Assembly: GCA_027452045.1 (NCBI GenBank)
Contig: DAIDHH010000011.1
Span: 1-55,637 of the forward strand
Direction: 5' to 3'
Length of the DNA: 55,637 nt
DNA from: Gammaproteobacteria bacterium
Lineage (GTDB): Bacteria; Pseudomonadota; Gammaproteobacteria; Steroidobacterales; Steroidobacteraceae
A model generated the notes under the pieces. That model made no database searches and was not told the DNA's origin. It worked only from the letters and a program-made list of their open reading frames with translations. The position numbers and the translations under genes are program-made. Each line of letters starts with the position of its first letter. The first letter of the stretch is position 1. Shown here one piece after another: positions 18,976 through 27,769 of the stretch.

Positions 18976-19299
18976 CCCCGCTCACGAAGACCGTGGCGGG
19001 CTTCGGGGGCTCTGCCGCAGCCATCGCCCGCACCCGTGGGGAGCGCATCCGGAGGCCACTCAAGCCCGCCCGGCATCCACGGGGATTCGCGGCACGTCGC
19101 CGCCGGCTCTTCCAAGCGAGCGACAGCTTAAGCAGTGTCCGGCGCCGCGGGCATGCGGAGCAGACGAAAGGGCTTTGCGGGAAGTACCTAGATTTCCCCG
19201 TGGTGCGACGGGATTCACGGTACACGGCGCCGCGGCGTCTGGCGTAATGCGAGCGCCTGCGGTAAGTTACGCGGCTCGCCTGTCCGCGCAGGGGTTGCC
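18976..19299. other. Intergenic region without a recognised gene
   Basis: About 320 bases between the divergent cydA and SPOR lipoprotein genes. Several open frames cross it but all are Arg-rich and lack family resemblance or a ribosome-binding site. It must hold the promoter of the lipoprotein gene, but I cannot point to clear hexamers. Confidence 0.6.
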
Positions 19300-20007
19300 G
19301 TGAAAAAAACATCGATCGGATTCTACGCCGCATGCGTCATGTCCGTGGCGCTCGCGGCCTGCAGCTCGCCGAATGCCGACTGGAACAAGGCGTCGGCCCA
19401 GAATACCGTGGCCGCCTACCAGAGATTCATCCAGCGCCACCCGGATGACGCACGGGTGCAGCAGGCGCGCAATCGCATCGATACCCTGAAGGACGAGCAG
19501 GCGTGGGGTGCGGCCAAGAGCGCCGCCACCGTCGATGCCTACCAGCAATACCTGCAGCGCTACCCGGACGGGGCGCACGCCGCCGACGCGCAAAGCGGCA
19601 TCACCACGCTCGAGCAATCGAGCGCATGGCAGAGCGCCCAATCCGCCGGCACGGTGAGCGCCTATCAGGCTTTCCTGCAGAACTACCCGAACGCGCCCCA
19701 GGCCAGCCAGGCCCAGGCGCAGATCGACAAGCTGGCAGGGTTCCAGGTATTGCTCGGCACGTACGGCTCGCCCGCCGCGGCGCAATCGGCCGCCAAGCAG
19801 CTGAAGGCGAAATTCGCCGCCACCCTCGCCGATGTGCTCGTCCTGCCGCCGCAGGGCAAGAGCAAGCTCACCGAGGTGCGCTCCGCGCAGATGAGCCGCA
19901 GCGCCGCCCAGTCCGCTTGCGCGAAGCTGCGCAAGGCCCATCAGCGCTGCTCGGTGGTCAAGATCCGCGCCGCCGCGTCCTCGAGCACGAGTCTCTCTAC
20001 GCTTTGA
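19300..20007 (+). CDS. Lipoprotein with three TPR-like repeats and a SPOR domain
   Basis: Exported lipoprotein of 235 residues. The signal peptide ends in the lipobox LAAC with lipidated C21. Three similar helical repeats of about 40 residues follow, each built as W..A....TV.AYQ.FL.R.P and ending in an Ala/Gln-rich helix, resembling tetratricopeptide units. The last 75 residues (FQVLLGTYGSPAAAQSAAKQL onward) look like a SPOR domain, which binds septal peptidoglycan stripped of side-chain peptides, so a role at the envelope or division site is likely. GTG start at 19300. It is convergent with the efflux operon to the right. Confidence 0.8.
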   Translation: MKKTSIGFYAACVMSVALAACSSPNADWNKASAQNTVAAYQRFIQRHPDDARVQQARNRIDTLKDEQAWGAAKSAATVDAYQQYLQRYPDGAHAADAQSGITTLEQSSAWQSAQSAGTVSAYQAFLQNYPNAPQASQAQAQIDKLAGFQVLLGTYGSPAAAQSAAKQLKAKFAATLADVLVLPPQGKSKLTEVRSAQMSRSAAQSACAKLRKAHQRCSVVKIRAAASSSTSLSTL

Positions 20008-20065
20008 CAGGGGAGCGAAGCGCGCGCCGCGCTTCCGCCACCCCGCCCTCTGGTTGTCCCGATGC

Positions 20066-20094
20066 GCCGGCACCCGCGTGATGCGGGTGCCGGC
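20066..20094. terminator. Strong hairpin between convergent genes
   Basis: Perfect 12-bp inverted repeat GCCGGCACCCGC / GCGGGTGCCGGC around a 5-base loop, midway between the convergent lipoprotein and efflux channel genes. No T-run follows on either strand, so it may act with Rho or simply as an mRNA 3'-end stabiliser for both transcripts. Confidence 0.6.
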
Positions 20095-20105
20095 CGGATC
20101 GCTTC

Positions 20106-21575
20106 TCAGGCGACCGGACCGCCCGAGGCGAGCAGCAGCCGGATGGTATCCAGGTACTGGTGCTCCTCGGCCCGCAACAGACCGAGGTCGGCGCGCTCGC
20201 GCTGCCGTTCCGCGTCGAGCACTGGCAGCAATCCCGAGTTGCCCGCACGATAGCTCTCTCGCTCGAGCAACAGGCGGGTTCGTGACAGCGCGCGCGCGTG
20301 GGCTTGCGCGGCCACCAGATCCGCGTCGTAGCGCAAGGCATCGAGCGCGTCGGATACCTGCCGGAAGGCCACCAACACCACCTGCTGATACGCCTGCGCC
20401 CGTTCGTTGAGCACATCGAGCGCCGCGCGCCGCTCGGCACGCAGTCTGCCACCATCGAACAGCGGCTCGGTCACTCCCCCGATGAGGGACCAGGCGAGCG
20501 AGCCGGGCCCGAACAGATTGCCGGGCCGCAGCGCCGCCTCGGTCAGACTCCCGGTCAGATCGATGCGGGGATAGAGATTCGCCGTGGCCACCCCCACAGC
20601 CGCCGTGGCGGCATGGAGCTGTGCCTGTGCGGCGAGGATGTCAGGTCGGCGGCGAACCAGTTCCGAGGGCACTCTGAGCGGCACATGCCGGGGCAATGTG
20701 ATCTCGGCCAGAGTGGGATCCGGCTGCGACCATGCAGCCGGAGAACGGCCGAGGAGCACGGCGAGTGCGTGCCGCGCGATGGCCAATTGCTGGTACAACG
20801 GTGGCAGCAGCGTCTGATCGCTCGCAAGCTGGGTGCGTGCGGTCAGCTCGTCGAGGCGAGGAACGGAACCCGCTGCGACGGCAGCGCGCACCAGATCGAG
20901 GTTGGCGCGGTCCTCGGCCAGCAATCCCTTCACGGCATGGATCTGCGCATGCGTGGCGGCAATCACGATCGCCTGGGATGCGACCTCCCCGGTGAGGATC
21001 AGGCGTGTGGCTCCGGACTCGCTGCGTTGGTATTGGAGGAGCGCCTGCCGCTCTTCCACCGTGCGCGCCAAGGCGCCGATGTAGTCGAGGCGATAACTGA
21101 CGCTTGCTCCGAACGCCACATAACTGAAGGGCGGAAAGGCATCCGGCCCGAGGAAATTTGCCCCGTACTTCTGGCGCCCTCCGGAGGCATCGCCCATCAC
21201 CTGGGGATAGCGCCCGGCGGCTTGGACGGCCACGAGCTCCCTCGCCTGCGCCACGGCGGCCCGGGCGGCGGCGAGGTCGTGGTTGTCGGCCAGCGCCTGG
21301 CGCATCAGGGCATCGAGTTGCGGCGAGTGAAACAGAGTCCACCAGGGCGCCCTCTGCCGTGCGCCGTGCTCGATCCGTTGTCGATAGCGGTCCGGCGCGG
21401 AGGACTTGCGCGGCGCGGCGCCGGCCGCCTCACCGGTCGGACGGTAGCGCGTGGGCAGCAGGAGGTGCGGGCGATGGAAGGAGGGACCGGCCACGCAGCC
21501 GCCGAGCATGGCCGAGAACACCAGGGCCGCGCCGAGGGCCGGCGCGCGCAGCCGATCTTGCGCACGGTTGATCAT
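20106..21575 (-). CDS. NodT-family outer-membrane efflux channel lipoprotein
   Basis: TolC/OprM-type outer-membrane channel of 489 residues, giving the EmrAB pump an exit through the outer membrane. It begins with a signal peptide and lipobox ending LGGC, followed by the long helical repeats typical of the family (two outer-membrane efflux domains, with motifs such as DLAAARAAVAQARELV and the second-half LYPRIDLTGS). Its ATG is separated from the emrB stop by a single base, so it is the last gene of the marR-emrA-emrB operon. Confidence 0.9.
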   Translation of the reverse strand: MINRAQDRLRAPALGAALVFSAMLGGCVAGPSFHRPHLLLPTRYRPTGEAAGAAPRKSSAPDRYRQRIEHGARQRAPWWTLFHSPQLDALMRQALADNHDLAAARAAVAQARELVAVQAAGRYPQVMGDASGGRQKYGANFLGPDAFPPFSYVAFGASVSYRLDYIGALARTVEERQALLQYQRSESGATRLILTGEVASQAIVIAATHAQIHAVKGLLAEDRANLDLVRAAVAAGSVPRLDELTARTQLASDQTLLPPLYQQLAIARHALAVLLGRSPAAWSQPDPTLAEITLPRHVPLRVPSELVRRRPDILAAQAQLHAATAAVGVATANLYPRIDLTGSLTEAALRPGNLFGPGSLAWSLIGGVTEPLFDGGRLRAERRAALDVLNERAQAYQQVVLVAFRQVSDALDALRYDADLVAAQAHARALSRTRLLLERESYRAGNSGLLPVLDAERQRERADLGLLRAEEHQYLDTIRLLLASGGPVA

Positions 21576-21576
21576 G

Positions 21577-23085
21577 TCAGTCCAGCACCACGGATTCTTC
21601 CTCGAGATGCGCGCCCTTGGTCCGCAACAGCAGCAGCAGCGGCAGCAACGACAGCGTCATGAGGAACATCAGCTTGAAGTCGTCGTTGTAGGCGATCATC
21701 TGAGCCTGGCGCGTCACGGCGTCATTGAGCGCGGTCAGCCCCGCGGGAGAATTGAAGCCGAACGGCGCGTGCAGCTGGATCTGAGCGCCGTAGGGAACGA
21801 TGTGCGAGGCCAGGCGCTCGTGCATGATCTGGGTGTTGCGCGTCAGCAATGCGCTCGTGCCGGCTATGCCGATGCTGCTGCCGATGTTGCGCAGCAGATT
21901 GAACATCGATGTCCCCTCGGATCGATGGTGGGTGGCGAGCGTCGCAAACGTCACCGTGGTGAGCGTCACGTACGCCATCCCCGTGCCGAGTCCCTGAAGG
22001 AAGGTGCTCGACCAGATGAGTCCCTGGGGCATCTGCGTGGAGTAACCGCACATGATGAGGAGCGAGGCGGCGGTCGTGGCGAGCCCCGCACCGATCAGCA
22101 GCCGCGAATCCACCCGGCCGATGAGCCGGCCGGCTATGGTCATGGCGACGAAGCTGCCGAAGCCGCGCGGCGCCATGGCGATGCCCGAGGTGGTCACCGG
22201 ATAGCCGAGCAGGTCCTCGAGAATCGGCGGCAAGAGCGCGAGGGTCGCAAACAACACCACGCCCACGACGAAGATGAGGAAATTGCCGACGGCGAAATTG
22301 CGGTCCCTGAACAGCCCGGGGCTCACGAACGGCTCGCGCGCGGTCACCGTCTGCACCATGAACACCCAGAACGCGGCGGCCATCACGCCCGCCTCGATCC
22401 AGATCTCGGGCGAGGCGAACCAGTCCTTGAGCTCGCCACGATCGAGCAGCAGCTGCAGCGCCCCGACCGCGACGCTGAGCGCGCCGAAGCCGAGGAAGTC
22501 GAAGGACGAGCGGCGCGGCTCGGTCTCGCGCAGATAGGTCATGAGACCGATGGCGGCCAGGATGCCGAACGGCACGTTGATGTAGAAGACCCAGCGCCAG
22601 CTGTAGTTGTCGGTGAGCCAGCCACCCAACACCGGCGCCAGCATGGGTCCGAGCACCACGCCCTGGCCCCATAACGCCATGGCGCGGCCGTGGCGCTCCG
22701 GCGGGTTGATGTCGAGGAGCACCGCCTGCGAGAGCGGCACGAGCCCCGCGCCCGAGGCGCCCTGCAGCAGCCGGAAGAGGACGATCTGGTCGATCGACTG
22801 TGCCATGCCGCACAGCATCGAGCTCACCGTGAACCCGATCACCGACAGCACCAGCACGCGCTTGCGTCCGTAGCGGCCCGCGAGCCAGCCCGACAGCGGC
22901 GTCATGATGGCCGCAGCCACGATGTACGAGGTGAGCACCCAGTCCATCTGCTCGAGAGTCGCGGACATGCTGCCGCCGATGCGGGGCAGCGCGACGTTCG
23001 CGATGGTCATGTCCACGGCCTGAAGCACCGTGGCGAGCGTGACCGAAATCGTGATCGGTACGCGATGGACGGAGGCGTTCTCCAT
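21577..23085 (-). CDS. emrB: EmrB/QacA-type MFS drug exporter (DHA2 family)
   Basis: Proton antiporter of the DHA2 family with about 14 membrane helices, roughly 502 residues. Family motifs are VDMTIANVALP in helix 1, WLAGRYGRKRVLV in the loop after helix 2 and VVLGPMLAPVLGGWL (motif C of antiporters). With EmrA and the outer-membrane channel it forms a tripartite drug pump. ATG at 23085 gives MENASVHRVP; a TTG at 23121 that overlaps the emrA stop is an alternative. Neither has a strong ribosome-binding site. EmrB name is by family, substrates are unknown. Confidence 0.9.
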   Translation of the reverse strand: MENASVHRVPITISVTLATVLQAVDMTIANVALPRIGGSMSATLEQMDWVLTSYIVAAAIMTPLSGWLAGRYGRKRVLVLSVIGFTVSSMLCGMAQSIDQIVLFRLLQGASGAGLVPLSQAVLLDINPPERHGRAMALWGQGVVLGPMLAPVLGGWLTDNYSWRWVFYINVPFGILAAIGLMTYLRETEPRRSSFDFLGFGALSVAVGALQLLLDRGELKDWFASPEIWIEAGVMAAAFWVFMVQTVTAREPFVSPGLFRDRNFAVGNFLIFVVGVVLFATLALLPPILEDLLGYPVTTSGIAMAPRGFGSFVAMTIAGRLIGRVDSRLLIGAGLATTAASLLIMCGYSTQMPQGLIWSSTFLQGLGTGMAYVTLTTVTFATLATHHRSEGTSMFNLLRNIGSSIGIAGTSALLTRNTQIMHERLASHIVPYGAQIQLHAPFGFNSPAGLTALNDAVTRQAQMIAYNDDFKLMFLMTLSLLPLLLLLRTKGAHLEEESVVLD

Positions 23086-23117
23086 GGTGGCGCCGGCTGC
23101 CGTTGAGCCTTTGTTCC

Positions 23118-24248
23118 TCAATGCGCGGCGGCCACGCGCGCCGCTGCGGAATGCGTGTCTATCGTCACCGAGGCGCTGAGCCCCGAGCGCACCGCGGGCA
23201 GAGGATCCAGCAGCTTCAGCCGCACGCCGAGCCGCTGCACCACCTTCACCCAGTTGCCGGTCGCATTCTGCGGCGGCAGGACGGAGAACTGCGCTCCCGT
23301 GCCGGGAGTGATGCTGGTCACCACGGCGTGGAAGGTGCGCCCCGGATAGGCGTCGATGGTCACCGTGGCGCGCTCGCCCGGCCTGATGTGGGTCAGCTGA
23401 TTCTCCTTGTAATCCGCCTCCACCCAGACCTCGTGGGTCGAGACCAGCACGAAAGCGGGCGTGGCCTCGGGAAGATAGCCGCCGACCTGAAGATGCTCGA
23501 CACCCGTCACGATGCCATCGGCGGGTGCGCGGATGGTGGTGTACGAGAGATTGAGGCGCGCTCGATTCAGGGCCGCAAGGGCTTGCTCGACCCGCGGGTG
23601 CGCGTCCACGGGCAACCCGGGGTTGCCGCCCAGGCGGGCGAGCACGCCCATGATGCGCTGCCGGGCGGCCGTCACCCCCTCCTGGGCCTGCTGCAGCGCG
23701 AGCCGCGCCCGATCCACCTGCGATTGCGAGGCCACACCGATCTTGAGCAGCCGGGACTCCCGGCGGAATTCGCGCCCGGTGTAGGCGAGTTCGCTCTCGG
23801 CAGAGTGCAGCGCCGCCACACTGCCGCGGTAGTCCGCCTGGAGCGATTCGACCGCGAGCCGCGCGCCGGCGAGCCGGGCTTGCGCGGCCTGCACGGCGAT
23901 ACGATAGGCCCGGTCATCCAGCCGGAAGAGAATCTGTCCGCGGCGCACTCGCTGATTGTCCCGTACGTCGACCGCGCTTACCCTGCCCGATACATCGGCG
24001 CTGATCGCAACCTGCGCCGCCCGCAGGTACGCATCGTCGGTCGACTGATAGCGGCCGCTGGTGAGGTAGAAATACAACCCCGCGCCCACCATGAGGAGCG
24101 GCACGCCCCACATGAGCGGGCGGCGCAGCCGCTCGCGCCAGGAGCGCCGCGCCGGCCTCGCCTCGGGCGCGTGAGCGGAATCGATGCTTGCAGTCTCGGC
24201 AGGCGATGGCTCGCCGAGCCGAGCCGCGGTTGTGGCCGAATCGTTCAC
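23118..24248 (-). CDS. emrA: EmrA-type membrane fusion protein
   Basis: Periplasmic adaptor of the HlyD/EmrA family, 376 residues. A short cytoplasmic Ala/Pro-rich segment is followed by one membrane helix (MWGVPLLMVGAGLYFYL), the STDDAYLRA lipoyl motif, a helical hairpin and TTIRAPADGIVTG, then a beta-barrel. The GTG at 24248 overlaps the marR stop (GTGA) and is preceded by AAAGGATC; the open frame extending upstream through marR is not the gene. It bridges the EmrB pump and the NodT channel. Confidence 0.9.
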   Translation of the reverse strand: MNDSATTAARLGEPSPAETASIDSAHAPEARPARRSWRERLRRPLMWGVPLLMVGAGLYFYLTSGRYQSTDDAYLRAAQVAISADVSGRVSAVDVRDNQRVRRGQILFRLDDRAYRIAVQAAQARLAGARLAVESLQADYRGSVAALHSAESELAYTGREFRRESRLLKIGVASQSQVDRARLALQQAQEGVTAARQRIMGVLARLGGNPGLPVDAHPRVEQALAALNRARLNLSYTTIRAPADGIVTGVEHLQVGGYLPEATPAFVLVSTHEVWVEADYKENQLTHIRPGERATVTIDAYPGRTFHAVVTSITPGTGAQFSVLPPQNATGNWVKVVQRLGVRLKLLDPLPAVRSGLSASVTIDTHSAAARVAAAH

Positions 24249-24742
24249 TTTGAGATCCTTTGCGCCTTTCTCGAGGGCTCGAGCGGCGGCGGCGGTGGCG
24301 CAGGGAGCGGCGGCAATGCGGTGAGGTTCGCGTGCAGCCGCTCGAGCAGTGTCACGAGCAGCGTGCGCTCCTCGCCCGAGAGCCCCTGCAGCATCTCGGC
24401 TCGAGTCTCGCCGATCAGCTGCCAGACATGCTCGACAACGGGCTTGGCCTTGGCGGTAAGCCAAAGCGCATGCGCGCGACGGTCCGCGGGATCGAAGCGT
24501 CGCTGCACCCACCCGTCGGATTCCATCCGGTCGAGGATGCGCACCAGGGTCATGGGATCGAGCTCGGTAAGCTCCGCCAGACGTTTCTGGCTGACGCCTT
24601 CGCTCCCCTCGAGATAGATGAGCGCCTTGCACTGCGGCAGGGTGAGCGAAAGGCTCTGTGCCCGCTCCTCAAAGCGGCGCGTGTAGCGGCGGCTCACGTC
24701 CTTCAGCAGGAAGCCGAGCTGGCGGTGGTGATCGGCGGTCAT
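24245..24742 (-). CDS. MarR-family transcriptional regulator
   Basis: DNA-binding repressor, 165 residues, with the MarR winged helix (CKALIYLEGSEGVSQKRLAE, LDPMTLVRILDRMESDGWV, RRFDPADRRAHALWLT). It leads the efflux operon marR-emrA-emrB-channel and overlaps emrA by four bases, so it most probably represses its own operon until a toxic ligand binds. The ATG at 24742 follows AGGATAT with good spacing; the longer open frame upstream is rejected because it would run through the palindromic operator. The C-terminal tail is Pro-rich. Confidence 0.9.
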   Translation of the reverse strand: MTADHHRQLGFLLKDVSRRYTRRFEERAQSLSLTLPQCKALIYLEGSEGVSQKRLAELTELDPMTLVRILDRMESDGWVQRRFDPADRRAHALWLTAKAKPVVEHVWQLIGETRAEMLQGLSGEERTLLVTLLERLHANLTALPPLPAPPPPPLEPSRKAQRISK

Positions 24743-24755
24743 ATATCCTGCGATA

Positions 24756-24774
24756 ATATCACTGTATATGATAT
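24756..24774. promoter_or_regulatory. Palindromic operator upstream of marR
   Basis: Perfect inverted repeat ATATCA-N7-TGATAT, 13 bases before the marR ATG in an unusually AT-rich patch of a GC-rich region. Size and position fit a MarR dimer site giving autorepression; this is inferred. Confidence 0.6.
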
Positions 24775-24877
24775 GTGGCGATACGATTGCGTCGCACATC
24801 GGCCGCGCAGCGCCTCGCGGGCCCGTGCGCGTACAATGCGTGGCATCGTTCCCCCTCAAACCTTCGGCTGACGAATC

Positions 24878-25144
24878 ATGGCCACTGGCTGGGCCGGCGA
24901 TGGCGCCGTGCAAGATCAAATCGATGCGACCGTGAGTGACGGCGTTCGCCGGGCACAGAGCCGCCTGCCGCAGGGGCCGAGTCTCACCCATTGCGCCGAG
25001 TGCGGAGCCGCGATCCCCGAGGCCCGCCGCCAGGCGATCCCCGGCGTACGCCTGTGTCTGGCCTGTCAGGAAGCGACCGACCGGAAGATCGCCGCGTTCA
25101 GCGGCTACAACCGCCGGGGGAGCAAAGACAGCCAGCTGCGCTGA
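24878..25144 (+). CDS. Short DksA/TraR-type C4 zinc finger protein
   Basis: 88 residues ending in the DksA/TraR zinc finger: CAECG then LCLAC give four cysteines 17 residues apart in the middle, the PEARRQAIPG link is typical. It lacks the long coiled coil of full DksA, like TraR or YbiI, which bind the secondary channel of RNA polymerase or are of unknown role. A TACAAT hexamer at 24832-24837 could be its -10 box. It is divergent from the marR efflux operon. Confidence 0.82.
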   Translation: MATGWAGDGAVQDQIDATVSDGVRRAQSRLPQGPSLTHCAECGAAIPEARRQAIPGVRLCLACQEATDRKIAAFSGYNRRGSKDSQLR

Positions 25145-25348
25145 GCGTGCGCTCCTTGGGTCTCTTGCGCCGAGCGGTTCAATGCGCTCGACCGGCGGGG
25201 TATCCCGAGCCCCCGGCCAAAGCGTAGGCTGTGCCGCTCATCGAGGGGCCGGTGCCCGCCTCCTCGCCTCGCGCCCGCCTGCCTTCGGGCGCGGGTGTCG
25301 GCCGTCTGCGCGGTTTACCGGCCAAACGACAACAACAGGGGATATGGC

Positions 25349-27703
25349 ATGTCCTTGAAGCTCAATCGATACCGCCTCCTCGGTCCGCTCGTCGCAGGAC
25401 TCCTCGCGGCGTTGCTCGCCGGCGGCGCGCTGGCCGGAGGGCGCCAGCTCACCGCGCAGGACTATGCGCGCGCCGAGCGCTTCATGCCATACAACACCCA
25501 GCCTCTCGTGGATCACGCGGTATACGCCGTTCATTGGCTCGGCAACGGGCGGTTCTGGTTCATCGATCACGATGTCGCGGGCGATCATTACCGGGTGATG
25601 GATGCGGCAACGCGCAAAGTCTCGCGCGCGTTCAACCAGATCAAGCTCGCCGCCGCACTCAGCGTGGCCACGGGCAAGGCGGTGCTCGCCTCCAAGCTCT
25701 CCATCTCCGCGCTGCGCATCCTGGCGGATGACCACTACGACATCACCCGCAAGGGCAAGCATTTCCTGTGCGATCTGCGGGGCGCCGCCATCTGCCTCGA
25801 CAAGGCGAGGCGGGTCAAGACCGGCACGGAGCCGGGCATCCTCTCGCCCAACGGCAAGCTCGAAGCCTTCATCCGCGACTGGAACCTCTGGGTGCGCAAC
25901 GTCGCCACCGGCAAGGAGACCCAGCTCACCTTCGATGGCGTGAAGAATTTCGGCTACGCCACCCACAACGCCGGCTGGGTGCACTCCGACAAACCGGTGC
26001 TCAACTGGTCGCCGGACTCGAGGGAAATCGCCACCTACCAGCAGGACCAGCGCAAGGTGGGCGACATGTACCTGGTCAGCGCCCGCATTGGCCACCCCAG
26101 GCTCGAGAAATGGAAGTACCCGCTGCCCGGCGACCAGCACGTGCTCATGATCGAGCCCGTGGTGATTGACGTCGCCACGCGCAAGGTGGTGCGGCTGAAG
26201 CTGCCGCCGCAGCAACGGCTGTCAAGCCTCTGCGATGAGCTCAGCTGCAAGAACGACGGACATTGGGACGATCTGCAGTGGGCGCCGGACAGCAGGACAT
26301 TCGCGCTCGTAACGACCTCGCGCGACCGCAAGCACGAGTGGTTCCGGGTGGCCGATGCGCGCACCGGGGCCGTGCGCACCGTATTCGAGGACAGCGTCCG
26401 CACCTACTTCAACAGCGGCAACAGCGCCCTGGCCGCCGTGGACTGGCGCTATCTGCCCGAATCGCACGCCGCCATCTGGTACAGCGACCGCAGCAACTGG
26501 GGCAATCTCTATCTCTACAGCCTGAAGACCGGCCGGATGGAGCATGCCATCACCTCCGGCAAGGGCAACGTGACGCAGGTGCTGCGCGTCGATCGCAGGA
26601 CCGGCACGATCTGGTTTCGCGCCGTGGGTCGCACCCCTGGGCTCAACCCGTACTACGAGCAACTGTGGAGGGTGAGTCTGCGCGGCGGCACACCCAGGCT
26701 GCTGACGCCCGAGCCTTGCGATCACCTCATCAGCATGGCGCCCAATGGCAGGTACTTCGTCGACAGCTGCTCGACCCCGACCCGCCCGCCGGTCACCACG
26801 CTGCGTAGCGCCCGCAACGGCCGTATCCTCGCCACCGTCGCCCGCGCGGATCTCACCCGCCTGAAGGCGGCGGGCTGGCGGCCACCCGAGCAGATCGTGG
26901 TGAAGGGCCGGGACGGCAAGACCAATCTCTACGGGCTGCTCTTCAAGCCGACGAACTTCGATCCCCACAAGAAGTATCCCATCGTCGACTACATCTACCC
27001 CGGCCCGTTCATCGGTTCGATTTTCACCTTCCGCTTCGAGCCCTCGGACTACGACGATCAGTCGCTCGCCGAGCTCGGCTTCATCGTGGTGGCCATCAAC
27101 GGCATGGGCACGCAGTACCGCTCGGCCGCCTTCCGCCACCTCTGGTACGGCGACATGGGCGACAACACCCTGCCCGATCAGGTGACCGCCATCAAGCAGC
27201 TTGCGCGGCGTTTCCCCTGGATAGACCTCGACCGCGTCGGCATATGGGGGCACTCCGGCGGCGGCTATGCCACGGCGGACGCCATGTTTCGCTACCCTGA
27301 CTTCTTCAAGGTCGGCTGGGCCGAGAGCGGCAACCACGACAATCGCGACTACGAAACGCAGTACAGCGAGATGTACCAGGGTCTGCTGGTGCGCCATGCA
27401 AACGGCACCACCAATTACGACAACCAGGCGAACGAGCTGATCGCCTCGCACCTCGAGGGACACCTGATGCTCACCTACGGCACGATGGACGACAACGTGC
27501 CTCCGGAGAACACCGAACTCGTGGTGCAGGCGCTGATCAAGGCGAACAAGAACTTCGACATGATCGCGATTCCCAACGCGCGTCACGCCTATGGCTACGC
27601 CACCCCGTACATCACGCGGCGGCGATGGGACTACTTCGTGAGATATCTGGCGGGCAACGTTCCGCCCAAGCAGTACGCGCTCAAGCCCTGGCCCTGGAAC
27701 TGA
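25349..27703 (+). CDS. Secreted S9 prolyl oligopeptidase-family peptidase (DPP IV type)
   Basis: Serine peptidase of 784 residues. A signal peptide (LLGPLVAGLLAALLAGGALA) is followed by the N-terminal beta-propeller of dipeptidyl peptidase IV proteins (about residues 90-510) and the C-terminal alpha/beta-hydrolase domain. The nucleophile is S636 in GHSGGGYA, with D714/D715 in TMDDNVPPENT and H746 in NARHAYGY completing the triad. It probably releases dipeptides from the N termini of peptides in the periplasm or outside the cell. The ATG at 25349 follows AGGGGATATGGC and is preferred to a start 18 codons earlier. It stands alone. Confidence 0.9.
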   Translation: MSLKLNRYRLLGPLVAGLLAALLAGGALAGGRQLTAQDYARAERFMPYNTQPLVDHAVYAVHWLGNGRFWFIDHDVAGDHYRVMDAATRKVSRAFNQIKLAAALSVATGKAVLASKLSISALRILADDHYDITRKGKHFLCDLRGAAICLDKARRVKTGTEPGILSPNGKLEAFIRDWNLWVRNVATGKETQLTFDGVKNFGYATHNAGWVHSDKPVLNWSPDSREIATYQQDQRKVGDMYLVSARIGHPRLEKWKYPLPGDQHVLMIEPVVIDVATRKVVRLKLPPQQRLSSLCDELSCKNDGHWDDLQWAPDSRTFALVTTSRDRKHEWFRVADARTGAVRTVFEDSVRTYFNSGNSALAAVDWRYLPESHAAIWYSDRSNWGNLYLYSLKTGRMEHAITSGKGNVTQVLRVDRRTGTIWFRAVGRTPGLNPYYEQLWRVSLRGGTPRLLTPEPCDHLISMAPNGRYFVDSCSTPTRPPVTTLRSARNGRILATVARADLTRLKAAGWRPPEQIVVKGRDGKTNLYGLLFKPTNFDPHKKYPIVDYIYPGPFIGSIFTFRFEPSDYDDQSLAELGFIVVAINGMGTQYRSAAFRHLWYGDMGDNTLPDQVTAIKQLARRFPWIDLDRVGIWGHSGGGYATADAMFRYPDFFKVGWAESGNHDNRDYETQYSEMYQGLLVRHANGTTNYDNQANELIASHLEGHLMLTYGTMDDNVPPENTELVVQALIKANKNFDMIAIPNARHAYGYATPYITRRRWDYFVRYLAGNVPPKQYALKPWPWN

Positions 27704-27769
27704 GCCGCGCGCGCCCGCGGCAGCCTGCCTCGGCCGGCGGGCTCGCTCGCGCGCGACCCGCGGCCGGGC

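Noticed and set aside
16141-19131. 996-codon + strand open frame over cydB and cydA
   Set aside because: Antisense to the cytochrome bd genes, whose haem ligands and order are clear. No known domains.
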